24,952 nucleotides of DNA from Synergistaceae bacterium (GTDB lineage Bacteria; Synergistota; Synergistia; Synergistales; Aminobacteriaceae): NCBI GenBank assembly GCA_009778055.1, contig WRKN01000009.1:1-24952 (forward strand). Direction: 5' to 3'. Positions 8,184 through 17,100 of this stretch are shown here, piece by piece. A program made the translations under genes and the position numbers. Below the pieces are notes generated by a model. The model saw nothing but the letters and a program-made list of their open reading frames with translations. It was not told the origin of the DNA and made no database searches. Positions within the stretch are counted from its first letter, which is position 1, and the number at the start of each line of letters is the position of its first letter.

Positions 8184-8202
8184 TTTTACTCAGGTTTTAC
8201 TC
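8184..8202 (+). repeat. TTTTACTC direct pair, 11-bp spacing
   Basis: TTTTACTC occurs at 8184-8191 and 8195-8202, exactly one helical turn apart. The same core, TTTACTC, forms another 11-bp-spaced pair on the opposite strand at 8480-8500 next to the tRNA. Sites of this kind suit an integrase or excisionase that binds one face of the helix. Confidence 0.55.
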
Positions 8203-8311
8203 TTGGAAACGGGCAAACACCCTCCATAGGCGAGCCGTGTGAACTGAAAAAGATCGGAATTTTGGCTGGATAAAGGCGAACGTGGTTCTGAGATGGGCCT
8301 GAAAAAAAATG

Positions 8312-8357
8312 AACTTCACTCACAGTGAAGTCGGGCTACTTCACTGTGAGTGAAGTT
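8312..8357. promoter_or_regulatory. Double palindromic operator within a 46-bp perfect inverted repeat
   Basis: Two copies of the palindrome ACTTCACT-n3-AGTGAAGT lie at 8313-8331 and 8338-8356. Their centres (CAC and GTG) are complementary, so the whole block is itself a perfect inverted repeat with 20-base arms and a 6-base spacer. Centre-to-centre distance is 25 bp. There is no T-run, so it is not a simple terminator. A dimeric repressor or replication regulator is the likeliest binder. Confidence 0.75.
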
Positions 8358-8479
8358 ACGAAAAACGACATGGTTCTTTTTTTTGTCGGAAGGAGAGGGA
8401 GCCTAAAAATGCTTACGTACCATAGGGAGGATAGCTTTGCGGTGGGGAAAGATAAGATAGAATCGAGCTTTATGGAAAT

Positions 8480-8500
8480 TGGAGTAAATATGGAGTAAAA
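8480..8500 (-). repeat. Arm-type CTCCA pair next to tRNA-Val, 11-bp spacing
   Basis: On the minus strand, reading away from the tRNA, TTACTCCA occurs twice exactly 11 bp apart. The tRNA-Gly locus has ATCCTCCA twice at the same spacing and in the same place after its terminator, which makes these likely integrase arm sites rather than chance repeats. Confidence 0.65.
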
Positions 8501-8508
8501 AAAATTAA

Positions 8509-8539
8509 AAAGGGTCTAGGAGAAAACTCCTAAACCCTT
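8509..8539 (-). terminator. Rho-independent terminator after tRNA-Val
   Basis: Minus strand: AAGGGTTTAGGAG, TTTT loop, CTCCTAGACCCTT, then a long T-rich tract. It starts about ten bases after the tRNA CCA. Its counterpart beyond the tRNA-Gly fragment sits at the same distance with a different stem sequence, so it may belong to the element end rather than to the tRNA gene. Confidence 0.85.
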
Positions 8540-8548
8540 GCTATTCCT

Positions 8549-8624
8549 TGGTGGGCGATACTGGGTTCGAACCAGTGACCTCTTCCGTGTGAAGGAAGCG
8601 CTACTACCGCTGAGCTAATCGCCC
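8549..8624 (-). tRNA. tRNA-Val (CAC)
   Basis: 76 nt with encoded CCA. The acceptor stem GGGCGAT pairs with ATCGCCC. The anticodon stem CTTCC/GGAAG encloses the loop TTCACAC with anticodon CAC. The T-arm ACTGG-TTCGAAC-CCAGT is canonical. The D-stem has one non-paired position. Its 3' end abuts the left mobile element, so it is the probable integration target. Confidence 0.96.
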
Positions 8625-8662
8625 TCTAAAAAATTATACATGCCACGACCTAAAAACACAAC

Positions 8663-9736
8663 TCACGCGGTCAGGAAGCGGTATATGGTGGTCGAGGAGT
8701 AACGCTCCCCCGCGTTGAGGACGATGCTGGGGAAATTGGCGTGGTGGACGGCGTCGGGGAAATGCTGGGTTTCCAGGCACAGGGCGCCGCGGTGCGGCAT
8801 TACGCGTCCGCTCTTGCCGACGTACTTTTTCTGCATTCCGCCGCTCTGTATAAAATTGCCGGTGTAGAGCTGTATCCCCGGTTCGGTTGTCCAGACCTCC
8901 ATCACCCGGCCCGTGCCCGGGTCGGAAAGGCGCGCGGCGAAAGACACAGCCACGTCGCCTTCAGGTTTGTTCAGGACGAAGTTGTGGTCGTAGCCCTTAC
9001 CACGGCGCAACTGCTCATTATCGCTGTCTATGCGCTCCCCTATTACATGCGGTGTGGTGAAGTCGAAAGGCGTCCCGGCTACAGGGGCTATTTCGCCGGT
9101 GGGTATCAGGGTGTCGTCCGCCGTGGTGTAATGAGCGGCGTTGAGTTCCAGAACGTGTCCCAAAATATCCTGCGCCTCCGCCCCGCCCAGGTTGAAATAG
9201 GCGTGGTTGCATATGTTGACGATAGTCTGCGCGTCGGTTGCTACCTCTGTCTTTATTTCAAGACCGTTGTCGTCGTTCAGGGTATAGACGACCGTGAGGA
9301 CGCAGTTGCCGGGGAAACCGTCCGTTCCGTCCGGGAGGCGGATTTCGAGGCTCACGGAGCGCTCGTCGGAGCCGACGACGTCGAAGACGCGGTTCATGCA
9401 GCCCACCGGCCCGCTGTGCAGGTTATGTGCCCCGTCGTTGGCAGCCAGCTCATACGTACGCCCTCCCAGCTCAAAGCGCGCGTTGGCTATGCGGTTTGCC
9501 ATCAGGCCTATCATGGCGCCCATCTCCGGCATACCGGCCATGGCGTCGGCGAGCGTGTCGTATCCGAGCACAACGTCGTCGAATTTGCCGTTTTTGTCCG
9601 GCGCAAGAATCTGGCAGACCCGCGCTCCCCAGTTGCATATAGCCACCTCAAGGCCGCGCGCGTTTTTGAGCGTCCATAAGCCGATTTTTTTGCCTTCGGC
9701 CTCGCCGGAGTAGTTTTCCTGTTTCAGACGTTCCAT
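8663..9736 (-). CDS. galM: Aldose 1-epimerase (mutarotase)
   Basis: 357 aa, the usual length for GalM. It interconverts the alpha and beta anomers of aldoses such as galactose, glucose or xylose in the cytoplasm. Family motifs are clear: HNLHSGPVG near 94-102, the catalytic histidine H178 in NHAYFNLGG, D250 in GYDHNF, and the catalytic glutamate E322 in LCLETQHFPD. The ATG at 9736 follows a perfect AAGGAGGT at seven-base spacing. It is the last gene of the set with the symporter and beta-xylosidase, 13 bp from the former, so it probably presents the correct anomer of released xylose for isomerisation. Confidence 0.95.
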   Translation of the reverse strand: MERLKQENYSGEAEGKKIGLWTLKNARGLEVAICNWGARVCQILAPDKNGKFDDVVLGYDTLADAMAGMPEMGAMIGLMANRIANARFELGGRTYELAANDGAHNLHSGPVGCMNRVFDVVGSDERSVSLEIRLPDGTDGFPGNCVLTVVYTLNDDNGLEIKTEVATDAQTIVNICNHAYFNLGGAEAQDILGHVLELNAAHYTTADDTLIPTGEIAPVAGTPFDFTTPHVIGERIDSDNEQLRRGKGYDHNFVLNKPEGDVAVSFAARLSDPGTGRVMEVWTTEPGIQLYTGNFIQSGGMQKKYVGKSGRVMPHRGALCLETQHFPDAVHHANFPSIVLNAGERYSSTTIYRFLTA

Positions 9737-9749
9737 GCTTAGTACCTCC

Positions 9750-11126
9750 TTAAGCCTTCTCGTTCAGTTGGCGCTCGCGCTCCACCACTACCTCGAGCAC
9801 TTCGGCGTAGCGCTTTTCGTCAAGCTCGTAGAGTTTGATCATATAGACGGCGACCACCAAAATAATGGCCGGCACCACCGACATAAGCAGAAGAATACCG
9901 TGCAGCGCCTCGGGTGGTTGCTGCGCGGCGTCGGGCACATATTTGAAATACTCCAGGAAAAATCCTAAGAAGATGCCGCCCATCGCCATACCCATTTTGA
10001 AGAAGAAACCGATCATGGCGTAAATCTGGCCGCTGAACCGCTTTCCCGACGTATATTCGCCGTACACAATCAGCTCCGGTATCAAAGCCCATATGTAGCC
10101 GGACGCGATGCAGGAGGCCGCCGCCGCCAGAAGGCGTATGATAAAAATGAGGGGAACATTGCTTGCGGGAATGTAGTAAATCGAGAGGATCGTGACCATG
10201 TAAAGCACTGTGGACATATAAAGCAGGGGTTTTTTGCCGAACTTGACCACCATCCAGGGGATAAAAGGCATGATGGCGAGGGCCGGCAGGTTGCCCAGCA
10301 GCATGAACCATCGTGTCAGGTCTTCGCGCCCCATATTATATTTGACATAGTATGCGCTGGCGCCGCCGACGATGGTCATGATGCCGAAGTGACACAGAAA
10401 GAGGACGCACATAACCACGAACGGACGGTTGGTCTTGAAAAGGGTTAGAATATCCGCAAACGCGACTTTTTCGGCGTTCTTGGGCAGGACGATGCGTTCA
10501 CGGGTGCTTACGTAGGTGATAAAGAGCATTATCCCTCCCAAAGCTGCCAATATGACCGCGGTGTACTGAAAGCTTTGCGCGGGCGTGTAGCGAGCCGCGA
10601 AATAATTGTTTAAGGTCGGCACAAAAAAGGCGACAAGAACTCCGGTAAGGTTGGCAAAAAACATGCGTATCGAGGTGATACTGGCAAGCTCGCCGGTATC
10701 CCGTGCCATAGCCGATGTGAGAGAGCCGTAGGGGATGTTGACCATCGTGTACACTATCATCAGGAAGTTGTAGGTTACGAAAGCGTAGATAATCTTTCCT
10801 ACCTCAGGCAGGTCAGGGGTGCTGAAAACCATGTAAATACCCATAATGAAGGGGAAAATTCCCCACTTGATCCAGGGTCTGAATTTGCCGTCTTTAAACT
10901 GGTTTTTGTCGACAATTGTACCCATCAGGGGATCCGTTATGGCGTCGACAAAGCGCGAGATGAAAAAGATAATTCCCACCACGCCCGCCGAAAGACCGAA
11001 AACATCGGTATAAAAGATGGTCAGATACATGTACACCGATGCGAAAACGATGTTACAGGCCATGTCGCCTAAGCCATAGCCTATTTTTTCGCCCAAACCG
11101 ATTGGCATTTCCTTTTTATCAGTCAT
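9750..11126 (-). CDS. GPH-family sugar:cation symporter (XynP/MelB-like)
   Basis: About 458 aa with twelve hydrophobic segments. The N-terminal GEKIGYGLGDMACN and SRFVDAITDPLMGTIVD signatures are those of the glycoside-pentoside-hexuronide:cation symporter family, inner-membrane carriers that take up oligosaccharides with H+ or Na+. Next to a GH43 beta-xylosidase the likely cargo is xylobiose or short xylo-oligosaccharides; this is inferred from context. An ATG at 11135 gives three more residues, but AGGGG lies directly against it. The second ATG at 11126 has proper spacing and is preferred. Only about 17 bp separate it from the beta-xylosidase stop, so co-transcription is likely. Confidence 0.92.
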   Translation of the reverse strand: MTDKKEMPIGLGEKIGYGLGDMACNIVFASVYMYLTIFYTDVFGLSAGVVGIIFFISRFVDAITDPLMGTIVDKNQFKDGKFRPWIKWGIFPFIMGIYMVFSTPDLPEVGKIIYAFVTYNFLMIVYTMVNIPYGSLTSAMARDTGELASITSIRMFFANLTGVLVAFFVPTLNNYFAARYTPAQSFQYTAVILAALGGIMLFITYVSTRERIVLPKNAEKVAFADILTLFKTNRPFVVMCVLFLCHFGIMTIVGGASAYYVKYNMGREDLTRWFMLLGNLPALAIMPFIPWMVVKFGKKPLLYMSTVLYMVTILSIYYIPASNVPLIFIIRLLAAAASCIASGYIWALIPELIVYGEYTSGKRFSGQIYAMIGFFFKMGMAMGGIFLGFFLEYFKYVPDAAQQPPEALHGILLLMSVVPAIILVVAVYMIKLYELDEKRYAEVLEVVVERERQLNEKA

Positions 11127-11143
11127 TGACGCCATCCCCTTTT

Positions 11144-12772
11144 CTATTGTTCGTTATAGTCAAAGAAGTCGAAGTCGGCGCTTAACGCGCGGTTGAAGTT
11201 ATCCACACAGTACAGGCCGACAAAAGCGCCGGTGAAAAAGCCGGGGTTTTTGCGCACAATGTAATCATCGCTCAGTTTACGGCTGTCGAAAGCTCCGCCT
11301 ATGGCGTGCCAGTTCTGGTTGTCGAAGCTGTAGCCGTAGCGGTATTCAGCCCCGTTCACCGTAACTTTCAGGTAAACGGTTTTGACGGAATCGTCAATCA
11401 CGACCTCGTTGCCGTCTATCGGCATTGTGATGTCAGTACACCCCGGGCCGCCGTCGCTGACCACTATGTTAAGGACGCGCCCTTTCCCCTTTATATATGT
11501 GATACCCAGGGACGACCAGTTGCCGCTGTTGTAAAAACAGGCAATGCCAGCCTGATGTTTATCGTTGAAGGGGGCAAATTCCACAGCCGTCACCGCCTCA
11601 AAATTGAGGCTCTGCCAGCGCCGTGCCACCAGCGCTTTGGTTCGCAGCGAGGCCAGACTCTCTTTGCCGTAAAGCCGCAAGAAGCCCGGCCTTTCAGTCA
11701 GGGAATAAATGCCGTCAAAACTTGAAGCGCGCAGGGTAGCCCAGTTGACGTCCAGTTTATCGCCTTCAAAATTGTCGCGCAGCCTGACAGGTTCGACGGG
11801 CCGTACATCCTGGACTTCGGGAGGAGCCTCTACCTCCGTTGACGGAACCGGGCCGTTCACCACATAAGGCCAGTCGTTGCGCCACTCAAGTTTTTGCAGG
11901 GCTGACTCGCGCCCCAGGGGGCAAAAACCGCGGTGGTGGTAGATGCTTACCGTGTCGTCGGCTATGGGCCGTCCTGTCAGGTGGGCCAGATACCAACCGC
12001 CCCAGTGCGTTTTGACAAAGCTGGCGTGTCCCGCCTTTTGCAGGTAGTTATAGGGGTTGCTGTAAGAGGAGAGTATGGGGTTGTCCGGGTGGGTTTCGTA
12101 GGGGCCAAGTATATTGCGGCTTCGCGCAAGGCTGGCGGCGTGGGTGTATTCGGTGCCGCCCTCGGCGACGAGCAGGTAGTAGTAGCCGTTCTCTTTGTAG
12201 ACATGCGGGGCCTCGGTCAGTTTGATAGGGGTTCCGGCGTAGACGACGTGTTCCTCATCGCTCAGTTTCTGTTCGCCGGGCAGATATTCGCGAAGCCCTA
12301 TGCCGCCGAAGCGGTGGCGTTTCATGTGCTCGTCCACGTCCATGTAAAGCAGGTACTTTTTGCCGTCGTCGTCGTGGAACAGGCTGGCGTCGAAACCCGA
12401 ACTGTTTAGGTAAATGGGGCCGCTCCACGGGCCTTCGATGTTGGGGGAGGTTACAAGATAGTTGCTCACGTCCCAGCCGTTGGGCCGTATGCAGGTTACG
12501 TTGCTGTAAACAAGCCAGAACAGATTGTCGTGGTAGGTGAGGCACGGCGCCCACACTCCGCCCGAGTCAGGCACGCCCTGCATATCGAGTTGCTTTCGTT
12601 CGGTCAAAATCTGCGTGGCAAGCTCCCAATTGACCAAGTTGCTTGATTTGTGCACCTGTACGCCTGGGAACCACTCAAAGGTTGAGGTGGCAATGTAATA
12701 AGTTTCCCCTACGCGACAAATGGAAGGATCCGGGTTAAAACCTTTCAAAACAGGGTTACTGATAACAGCCAT
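11144..12772 (-). CDS. xynB: GH43 beta-xylosidase/alpha-L-arabinofuranosidase
   Basis: 542 aa with no signal peptide, hence cytoplasmic. Residues 1 to about 310 form the five-bladed propeller of glycoside hydrolase family 43, and the rest is the beta-sandwich typical of the Selenomonas SXA-type enzymes. The catalytic set is D15 (NPDPS), D128 (GFDASLF) and E187 (LTEAPHVY), matching the SXA residues shifted by one. The enzyme releases xylose from the non-reducing end of xylo-oligosaccharides. The ATG at 12772 follows GAGGAGGAG. It sits between a threonine dehydratase gene and the symporter. The plus strand looks G-rich here, unlike the dehydratase just upstream, which could mean that the sugar genes were acquired. 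Confidence 0.94.
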   Translation of the reverse strand: MAVISNPVLKGFNPDPSICRVGETYYIATSTFEWFPGVQVHKSSNLVNWELATQILTERKQLDMQGVPDSGGVWAPCLTYHDNLFWLVYSNVTCIRPNGWDVSNYLVTSPNIEGPWSGPIYLNSSGFDASLFHDDDGKKYLLYMDVDEHMKRHRFGGIGLREYLPGEQKLSDEEHVVYAGTPIKLTEAPHVYKENGYYYLLVAEGGTEYTHAASLARSRNILGPYETHPDNPILSSYSNPYNYLQKAGHASFVKTHWGGWYLAHLTGRPIADDTVSIYHHRGFCPLGRESALQKLEWRNDWPYVVNGPVPSTEVEAPPEVQDVRPVEPVRLRDNFEGDKLDVNWATLRASSFDGIYSLTERPGFLRLYGKESLASLRTKALVARRWQSLNFEAVTAVEFAPFNDKHQAGIACFYNSGNWSSLGITYIKGKGRVLNIVVSDGGPGCTDITMPIDGNEVVIDDSVKTVYLKVTVNGAEYRYGYSFDNQNWHAIGGAFDSRKLSDDYIVRKNPGFFTGAFVGLYCVDNFNRALSADFDFFDYNEQ

Positions 12773-12820
12773 AACATTACTCCTCCTCTTTTTCTTGTTC
12801 TGTGCTCTACCGCTCCGTAC

Positions 12821-13801
12821 CTAACTCCTCCCCGCCAGAATCTCCGCAAGCTGACTGAGAGCAACGTTGCCGCCGCTGACGAGGGAAACGATTTTTTTGC
12901 CTCTCAGCGAACCGGGAAGCGCTCCGTTTTTTTGCCCCTGCGTCAAAAGCGCCGCCGTAGCCACCGCGCCGGTAGGTTCGGCCAGTATCTTGCACCGCTC
13001 CAAAATGAGCTTCATAGCCTCGACAATGGAACTCTCGGACACGAGAACCATATCGTCCACATATTTCCGTACCAACGGAAATGTCAACTCTCCAGGAATG
13101 GACGCGCGTACCCCGTCGGCCATCGTATCGATGACGTCGAGCCGCACCCGTTTCCCGGCTTGAAACGAGCGTCCCGTGCTGTCGCTTCCGGCTGGTTCCA
13201 CGCCTATTATCTTAACGTTTGGCCTCATCTCCTTCACCGCCGCCGCTACCCCCGATATCAGGCCGCAGCCACCCGTTGGCACAAGCACTGCCGCAACATC
13301 GTCAAGGTCTTCAAGAATTTCGATCCCCAACGTTCCCTGCCCGGCCATAACATAAAAATCATCATAAGGATGAACCATTGTCATCCCCTGTTCGTCCCTC
13401 ATTTTAGCGGCCAAGGCCAGACGGTCTTCCGATTTTGTGCCGCAGAAAACAATTTGCGCTCCATATCCGCGTATCGCGTCGGCTTTAGCCGGAGAACCGC
13501 CCTCCGGCATGACAACCATGGCAGGATAGCCTCGCAGCTTGGAGGCACAGGCAACGCCCTGACCGTGGTTACCGGACGACGCTGTCACAATACCCCTGCC
13601 CCCCTCCTCGGGAGAGAGCGAAAGTATACAGTTCAGTGCGCCGCGAATTTTAAAAGAACCCGTACGCTGCATACACTCCGGTTTGAGCCACACGTCAAAC
13701 CCGCTTACGTCCGAAATAGTAGTGGAATGTTCCAGCCGCGTGCGGCGGATAAAGGGGTGAATACGATCCCGTGCCTCGTGAACGTCCTTCAAAGTGAGCA
13801 T
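12821..13801 (-). CDS. PLP-dependent threonine/serine dehydratase (no ACT domain)
   Basis: About 326 aa. This fold-type II PLP enzyme deaminates threonine to 2-oxobutanoate, or serine to pyruvate. The PLP lysine is K51 in GSFKIRGAL. The phosphate and substrate loops are SSGNHGQGVA at about 75-84 and PTGGCGLISG, and the C-terminal SGGNVALSQL caps the cofactor. The ACT regulatory domain of biosynthetic IlvA is missing, so it fits the short TdcB-like class; serine racemase is a close alternative. The ATG at 13801 matches the family start (M-x-TL-x-D-x-x-EAR); a TTG at 13813 would add four residues. It heads the sugar gene set with a 48-bp gap, which is an unusual partner, and borders the candidate origin. 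Confidence 0.9.
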   Translation of the reverse strand: MLTLKDVHEARDRIHPFIRRTRLEHSTTISDVSGFDVWLKPECMQRTGSFKIRGALNCILSLSPEEGGRGIVTASSGNHGQGVACASKLRGYPAMVVMPEGGSPAKADAIRGYGAQIVFCGTKSEDRLALAAKMRDEQGMTMVHPYDDFYVMAGQGTLGIEILEDLDDVAAVLVPTGGCGLISGVAAAVKEMRPNVKIIGVEPAGSDSTGRSFQAGKRVRLDVIDTMADGVRASIPGELTFPLVRKYVDDMVLVSESSIVEAMKLILERCKILAEPTGAVATAALLTQGQKNGALPGSLRGKKIVSLVSGGNVALSQLAEILAGRS

Positions 13802-13879
13802 GTGACCATGCAAAACTCCCCCCGACGAAAATAGCGAAGTGAATGTAATTTTAACATCTTTTCAACTAAACAATAGCCT

Positions 13880-14000
13880 TGACATCTGTGAACTTTTCAC
13901 GTCGTCCACACCTTCCACTTATCCACAACGGACACGTGTGGAGGATATTACTTATACACATCCACGACTTATGCACAAATTTATCCACTTATCCACACGA
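13880..14000. other. Candidate replication origin: cluster of five DnaA boxes
   Basis: This sits in the 363-bp gap between the divergent dehydratase and tamB genes. Five plus-strand DnaA-box sequences lie in 79 bp: TTATCCACA at 13919-13927, TTATACACA at 13952-13960, TTATGCACA at 13969-13977, TTATCCACT at 13981-13989 and TTATCCACA at 13989-13997, the last two sharing one base. TCGTCCACA at 13902-13910 is a weaker match. A modestly AT-rich stretch lies at 13840-13880. Short hairpins follow (for example AGGGCC-GTA-GGCCCT at 14102-14116). All coding genes to the left read leftward and all genes to the right up to 22.3 kb read rightward. No dnaA or dnaN is present in the window. Confidence 0.65.
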
Positions 14001-14164
14001 ATCTGTTTGAAACACCTCGAATTAATTCCCGGAAACCGGTATAATTGCCACGCTTCAAGGGGAAATAATCTGTGGGGGTTCCGCCCCGCTCCCCGCTTAA
14101 AAGGGCCGTAGGCCCTCAGGAATCCTATTTATCAGCGTTACAATGAATTGAGGTAGAGCTTTCG

Positions 14165-17100
14165 GTGATTTTTTTAAAGATTTTATTTCGCGTTTGCATT
14201 ATCTTGGCGTTTATTGCCGCGTCACTCGCCGCCGGGATCGTCTGGGGGCCCATCGGCCCGGTTGTAATCGAGCCGCTCGTACGGCGTTACGGGGAGAATT
14301 CAATCCCGGCCCTGAGGGTAACAAGCGTAGAGGGTTCCCTCTATTTCGGTATAACCTTGAACGGAGTGTCCCTGACGTCCGGTGACGACATCCTGTTTGA
14401 CGCGGATCGCCTGGGGATTAGGCCGTCTTGGGAAGAATTGCGGCACGGCTCTCTCTGGCTTTCAGATCTGGAGATCGAGAGAGCGCGCGTCAACGTGGAA
14501 AACCTCTCGGCCTTGGCCTCGCGTTATGGACAACAAAGCGGCGAAAGCCCGGAACCGTCCATTAAACCGATACGAGTGGCGTTGCGCGGCATAACCTTAG
14601 ATACTCCCGCATACCAGATTGAAATAGATGAAGCGCTTCTCGCGCGGGACGGTTTCCTCACGCTCTCGGCTGCTTTGGACGGGTTCCCGGTTCGGGCGGA
14701 CGGCATCCTTAATTTCGACCCACTGCAGGCGATCTCGTTCGATATATCGATTGGAAGCGGGCGGGCCTTTCTGGAAGGCAGGCTGACCGAACCCTTTGAC
14801 GTGAAAGTAGAGTTTCGTTCGATAAGGCTGGGAGAACTGCTGGCCATATTGCCGGACGTTTCGGCAGTCCCCGCGGACGGCGAAATAGAAGGGAGCTTCA
14901 GTGTCGCGGGGAGCGGCAAACATTTGGAAGCTCAGGGATATTTGGGCCTGAAAAACGCTTCCGCCGCAGGTTTGCCGATTGAGGCGTTCACCTTATGGAG
15001 CTACAAGGACGGCGATCTTTTTCTGAAAAATACCAAAGTGGAGGTCTTGTCGGCTGATGTGGAACTCAAGGTATCGGCGGACTTAAGGCCGGTTCCGGCG
15101 TCTGACCGTTTCATGGCGCGGGGAGCCGTCCGCGGAATATCCATGAAAAACCTGGAGCGCGTGTTATCCCTCGACGTCAGTCTGGAGGGCGACAACGGAA
15201 TGGTCGATTTTTGGGTTTCCGCCGACCGGGGCGGAAAAACGGCTGGAAAGGCGTTCGTGCGCTTGCCCGAGTTGAAGGCGGATGGTACGCAGGTCGTGAA
15301 AGGGCTGCGGGCGAACGTTTTTTTCTTTCCCGACAAATCCGTTAACGTAGACTGCACGGGAGAGGTCTTCGGCGCGGTAATTACCGGCGCCGGCGGCGCG
15401 GCCCCAGCTCGGGAGGGGGCGAATTGGAACCAGAGCATGACTTTTACCGCCTCGGGAATAAACAGCTCTCTCGTGGCGGCGGCGTTCCCGGCCCTTGCGC
15501 CCGCCGCGCCCTCCGGAACTTTTGATCTTGACGTCATGGTTAGAGGCGGCGTCTCCGGGCAGAGTCCATTCGCGCTGGGAATCGAAGCGCGGTCTCCGGC
15601 CTTGTCCCTTGCGGGAATAAGGCTGAACGGCATTTCGGCGTCGGCTCGGTACGTAAACGGACTGGTAACGCTGGACGAACTGAGGGCAAGAATCGGCAGA
15701 GCCCCGCTCAACCTCGCGGGAACGCTGAACCTCGCCACGTCCGCTTTGCGTTTCGACGGCGGGATAAAAGGGCTTAACCCGCGTTCAATCCCGGGCTTGA
15801 CAGGTGTAACAGGACTTTGCGACATATCGCTGACGGCGCGCGGCTCCATGACGTCGCCGGAAATCGCGGCGACGCTCACCGGCAGCAACAATACGGTAAT
15901 GGACATACCCTTGGGACGCCTCGCCCTTTCCTGCACTTACTCCAACAACAGGCTGACCATACCTGAGAGTACGCTGCGCGTGCCGGGCGGTATGCTCTCG
16001 TTTCGCGGCTCCGTAGCGCTGCCGCCTGGGCGGGAACCGGTTCTGGACGTGTCTTGCGCGTTGAGGAACCTGGATCTCAGCGCGTATTCCCAAATTTGGG
16101 ATGTTGACGCGGCTGGACGCGTCAACGCCGCCGTCAGGCTTTCCGGGCCGGTAAGCGATGCCGCCGTTTCGGCCGTCGTAACGTCGAACGCCCTGACGGT
16201 GCTCTCGGCCGACGTCCGTAACCTCGACCTTGAATTCTCCGGCACGACAAGAAACGTGAGAGTCCGCAGGCTGAGGGCAAACATCAACGACGGCCTCCTG
16301 GAAGGGCGCGGAGGTATGAGGTTCGGGCGGGACGGCAGGTTATTTGTCGATATTAAAGTGGAGGATCTGGATATCCGTGACTTTTTAGCGCGGTATGGAA
16401 TCGACGCCGGCGTCGGCGGTCACCTGGACGGCGAGCTTTTACTGCGCGGCCCTTTCAGAAGGCCCGAATTGGCCCTCAAAGTGACGTCACCCCTGACCAT
16501 CAAAGAAACCCTGCTGGACAGGCTGTCGCTTTCCATAATTTCCCCGGCAAGAGGCAGCTTCAACATGGAAGTGTCCGGACAATTGGGAGATCTGGAGCTG
16601 AGGCTGAACTCCCATATGGAGCGCAGCGAACGCGGCCTTGACGGGTGGAGTTACGCCGCGGAAAGCGGACTCATTGACCTGGATAAGCTGGTGTCGGCCA
16701 GGACTCCGTCCATGAGAGGGCAGGTTTCCGGAGACGCCCAAATTCAGGTCGGCGGCAGGCTGATGGGACGCCGAGGCGGCGAAACCACGCCCGTTGATAT
16801 AACGATATCCGTTCCGGCTGTTTCGTTTGCCGGAGTGAAGGTGAAGGACATACACATACCCATCAGCGTGTCCGGCGACATGGCTGTGATACATCAAGCC
16901 TCGGGGAAGGCGTATGACGGGGAAATCACGGCCGATGGCGGCGTGGATTTATCGAAACAGCAGTGGGGAATGAACGCAAGAGTATCAGGGATAGATATGG
17001 GAAAGGCGGTCCGGCCTTTTTTGGAACAGGGGGAGATAGTCGGCAGCGCCGACATAAATTTGAGAGTGAGAGGAGACTACGGTATCCTGATGATGATGTT

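Larger units (their letters stand above)
8007..8508. promoter_or_regulatory. Gene-free leader region of the left element
   Basis: About 500 bp with no convincing gene on either strand. It holds the ribosome site of the 128-aa gene, a 46-bp palindrome, two pairs of 11-bp-spaced TTTACTC-type repeats in opposite orientation, and an ATCCTCCCTAT box (near 8423-8433, minus strand) that recurs downstream of the tRNA-Gly fragment at about 24216-24226. I could not place a promoter with confidence. Confidence 0.7.

Noticed and set aside
8741..9679. Plus-strand 312-aa ORF
   Set aside because: Antisense to the aldose 1-epimerase gene, whose catalytic motifs are all present; the ORF shows no family signature.
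12932..13834. Plus-strand 300-aa ORF
   Set aside because: Antisense of the threonine dehydratase gene; rich in His, Arg and Pro, with no recognisable domain.
13919..13997. Plasmid-type iterons instead of DnaA boxes
   Set aside because: The units match the DnaA consensus, have irregular spacing and no adjacent rep gene; flanking genes are chromosomal in character.
15001..15936. Minus-strand ORF of 311 aa, and another of 240 aa at 16985-17707
   Set aside because: Both lie inside the tamB gene on the opposite strand; long open antisense frames are expected in G+C-rich coding DNA and their sequences are compositionally odd.
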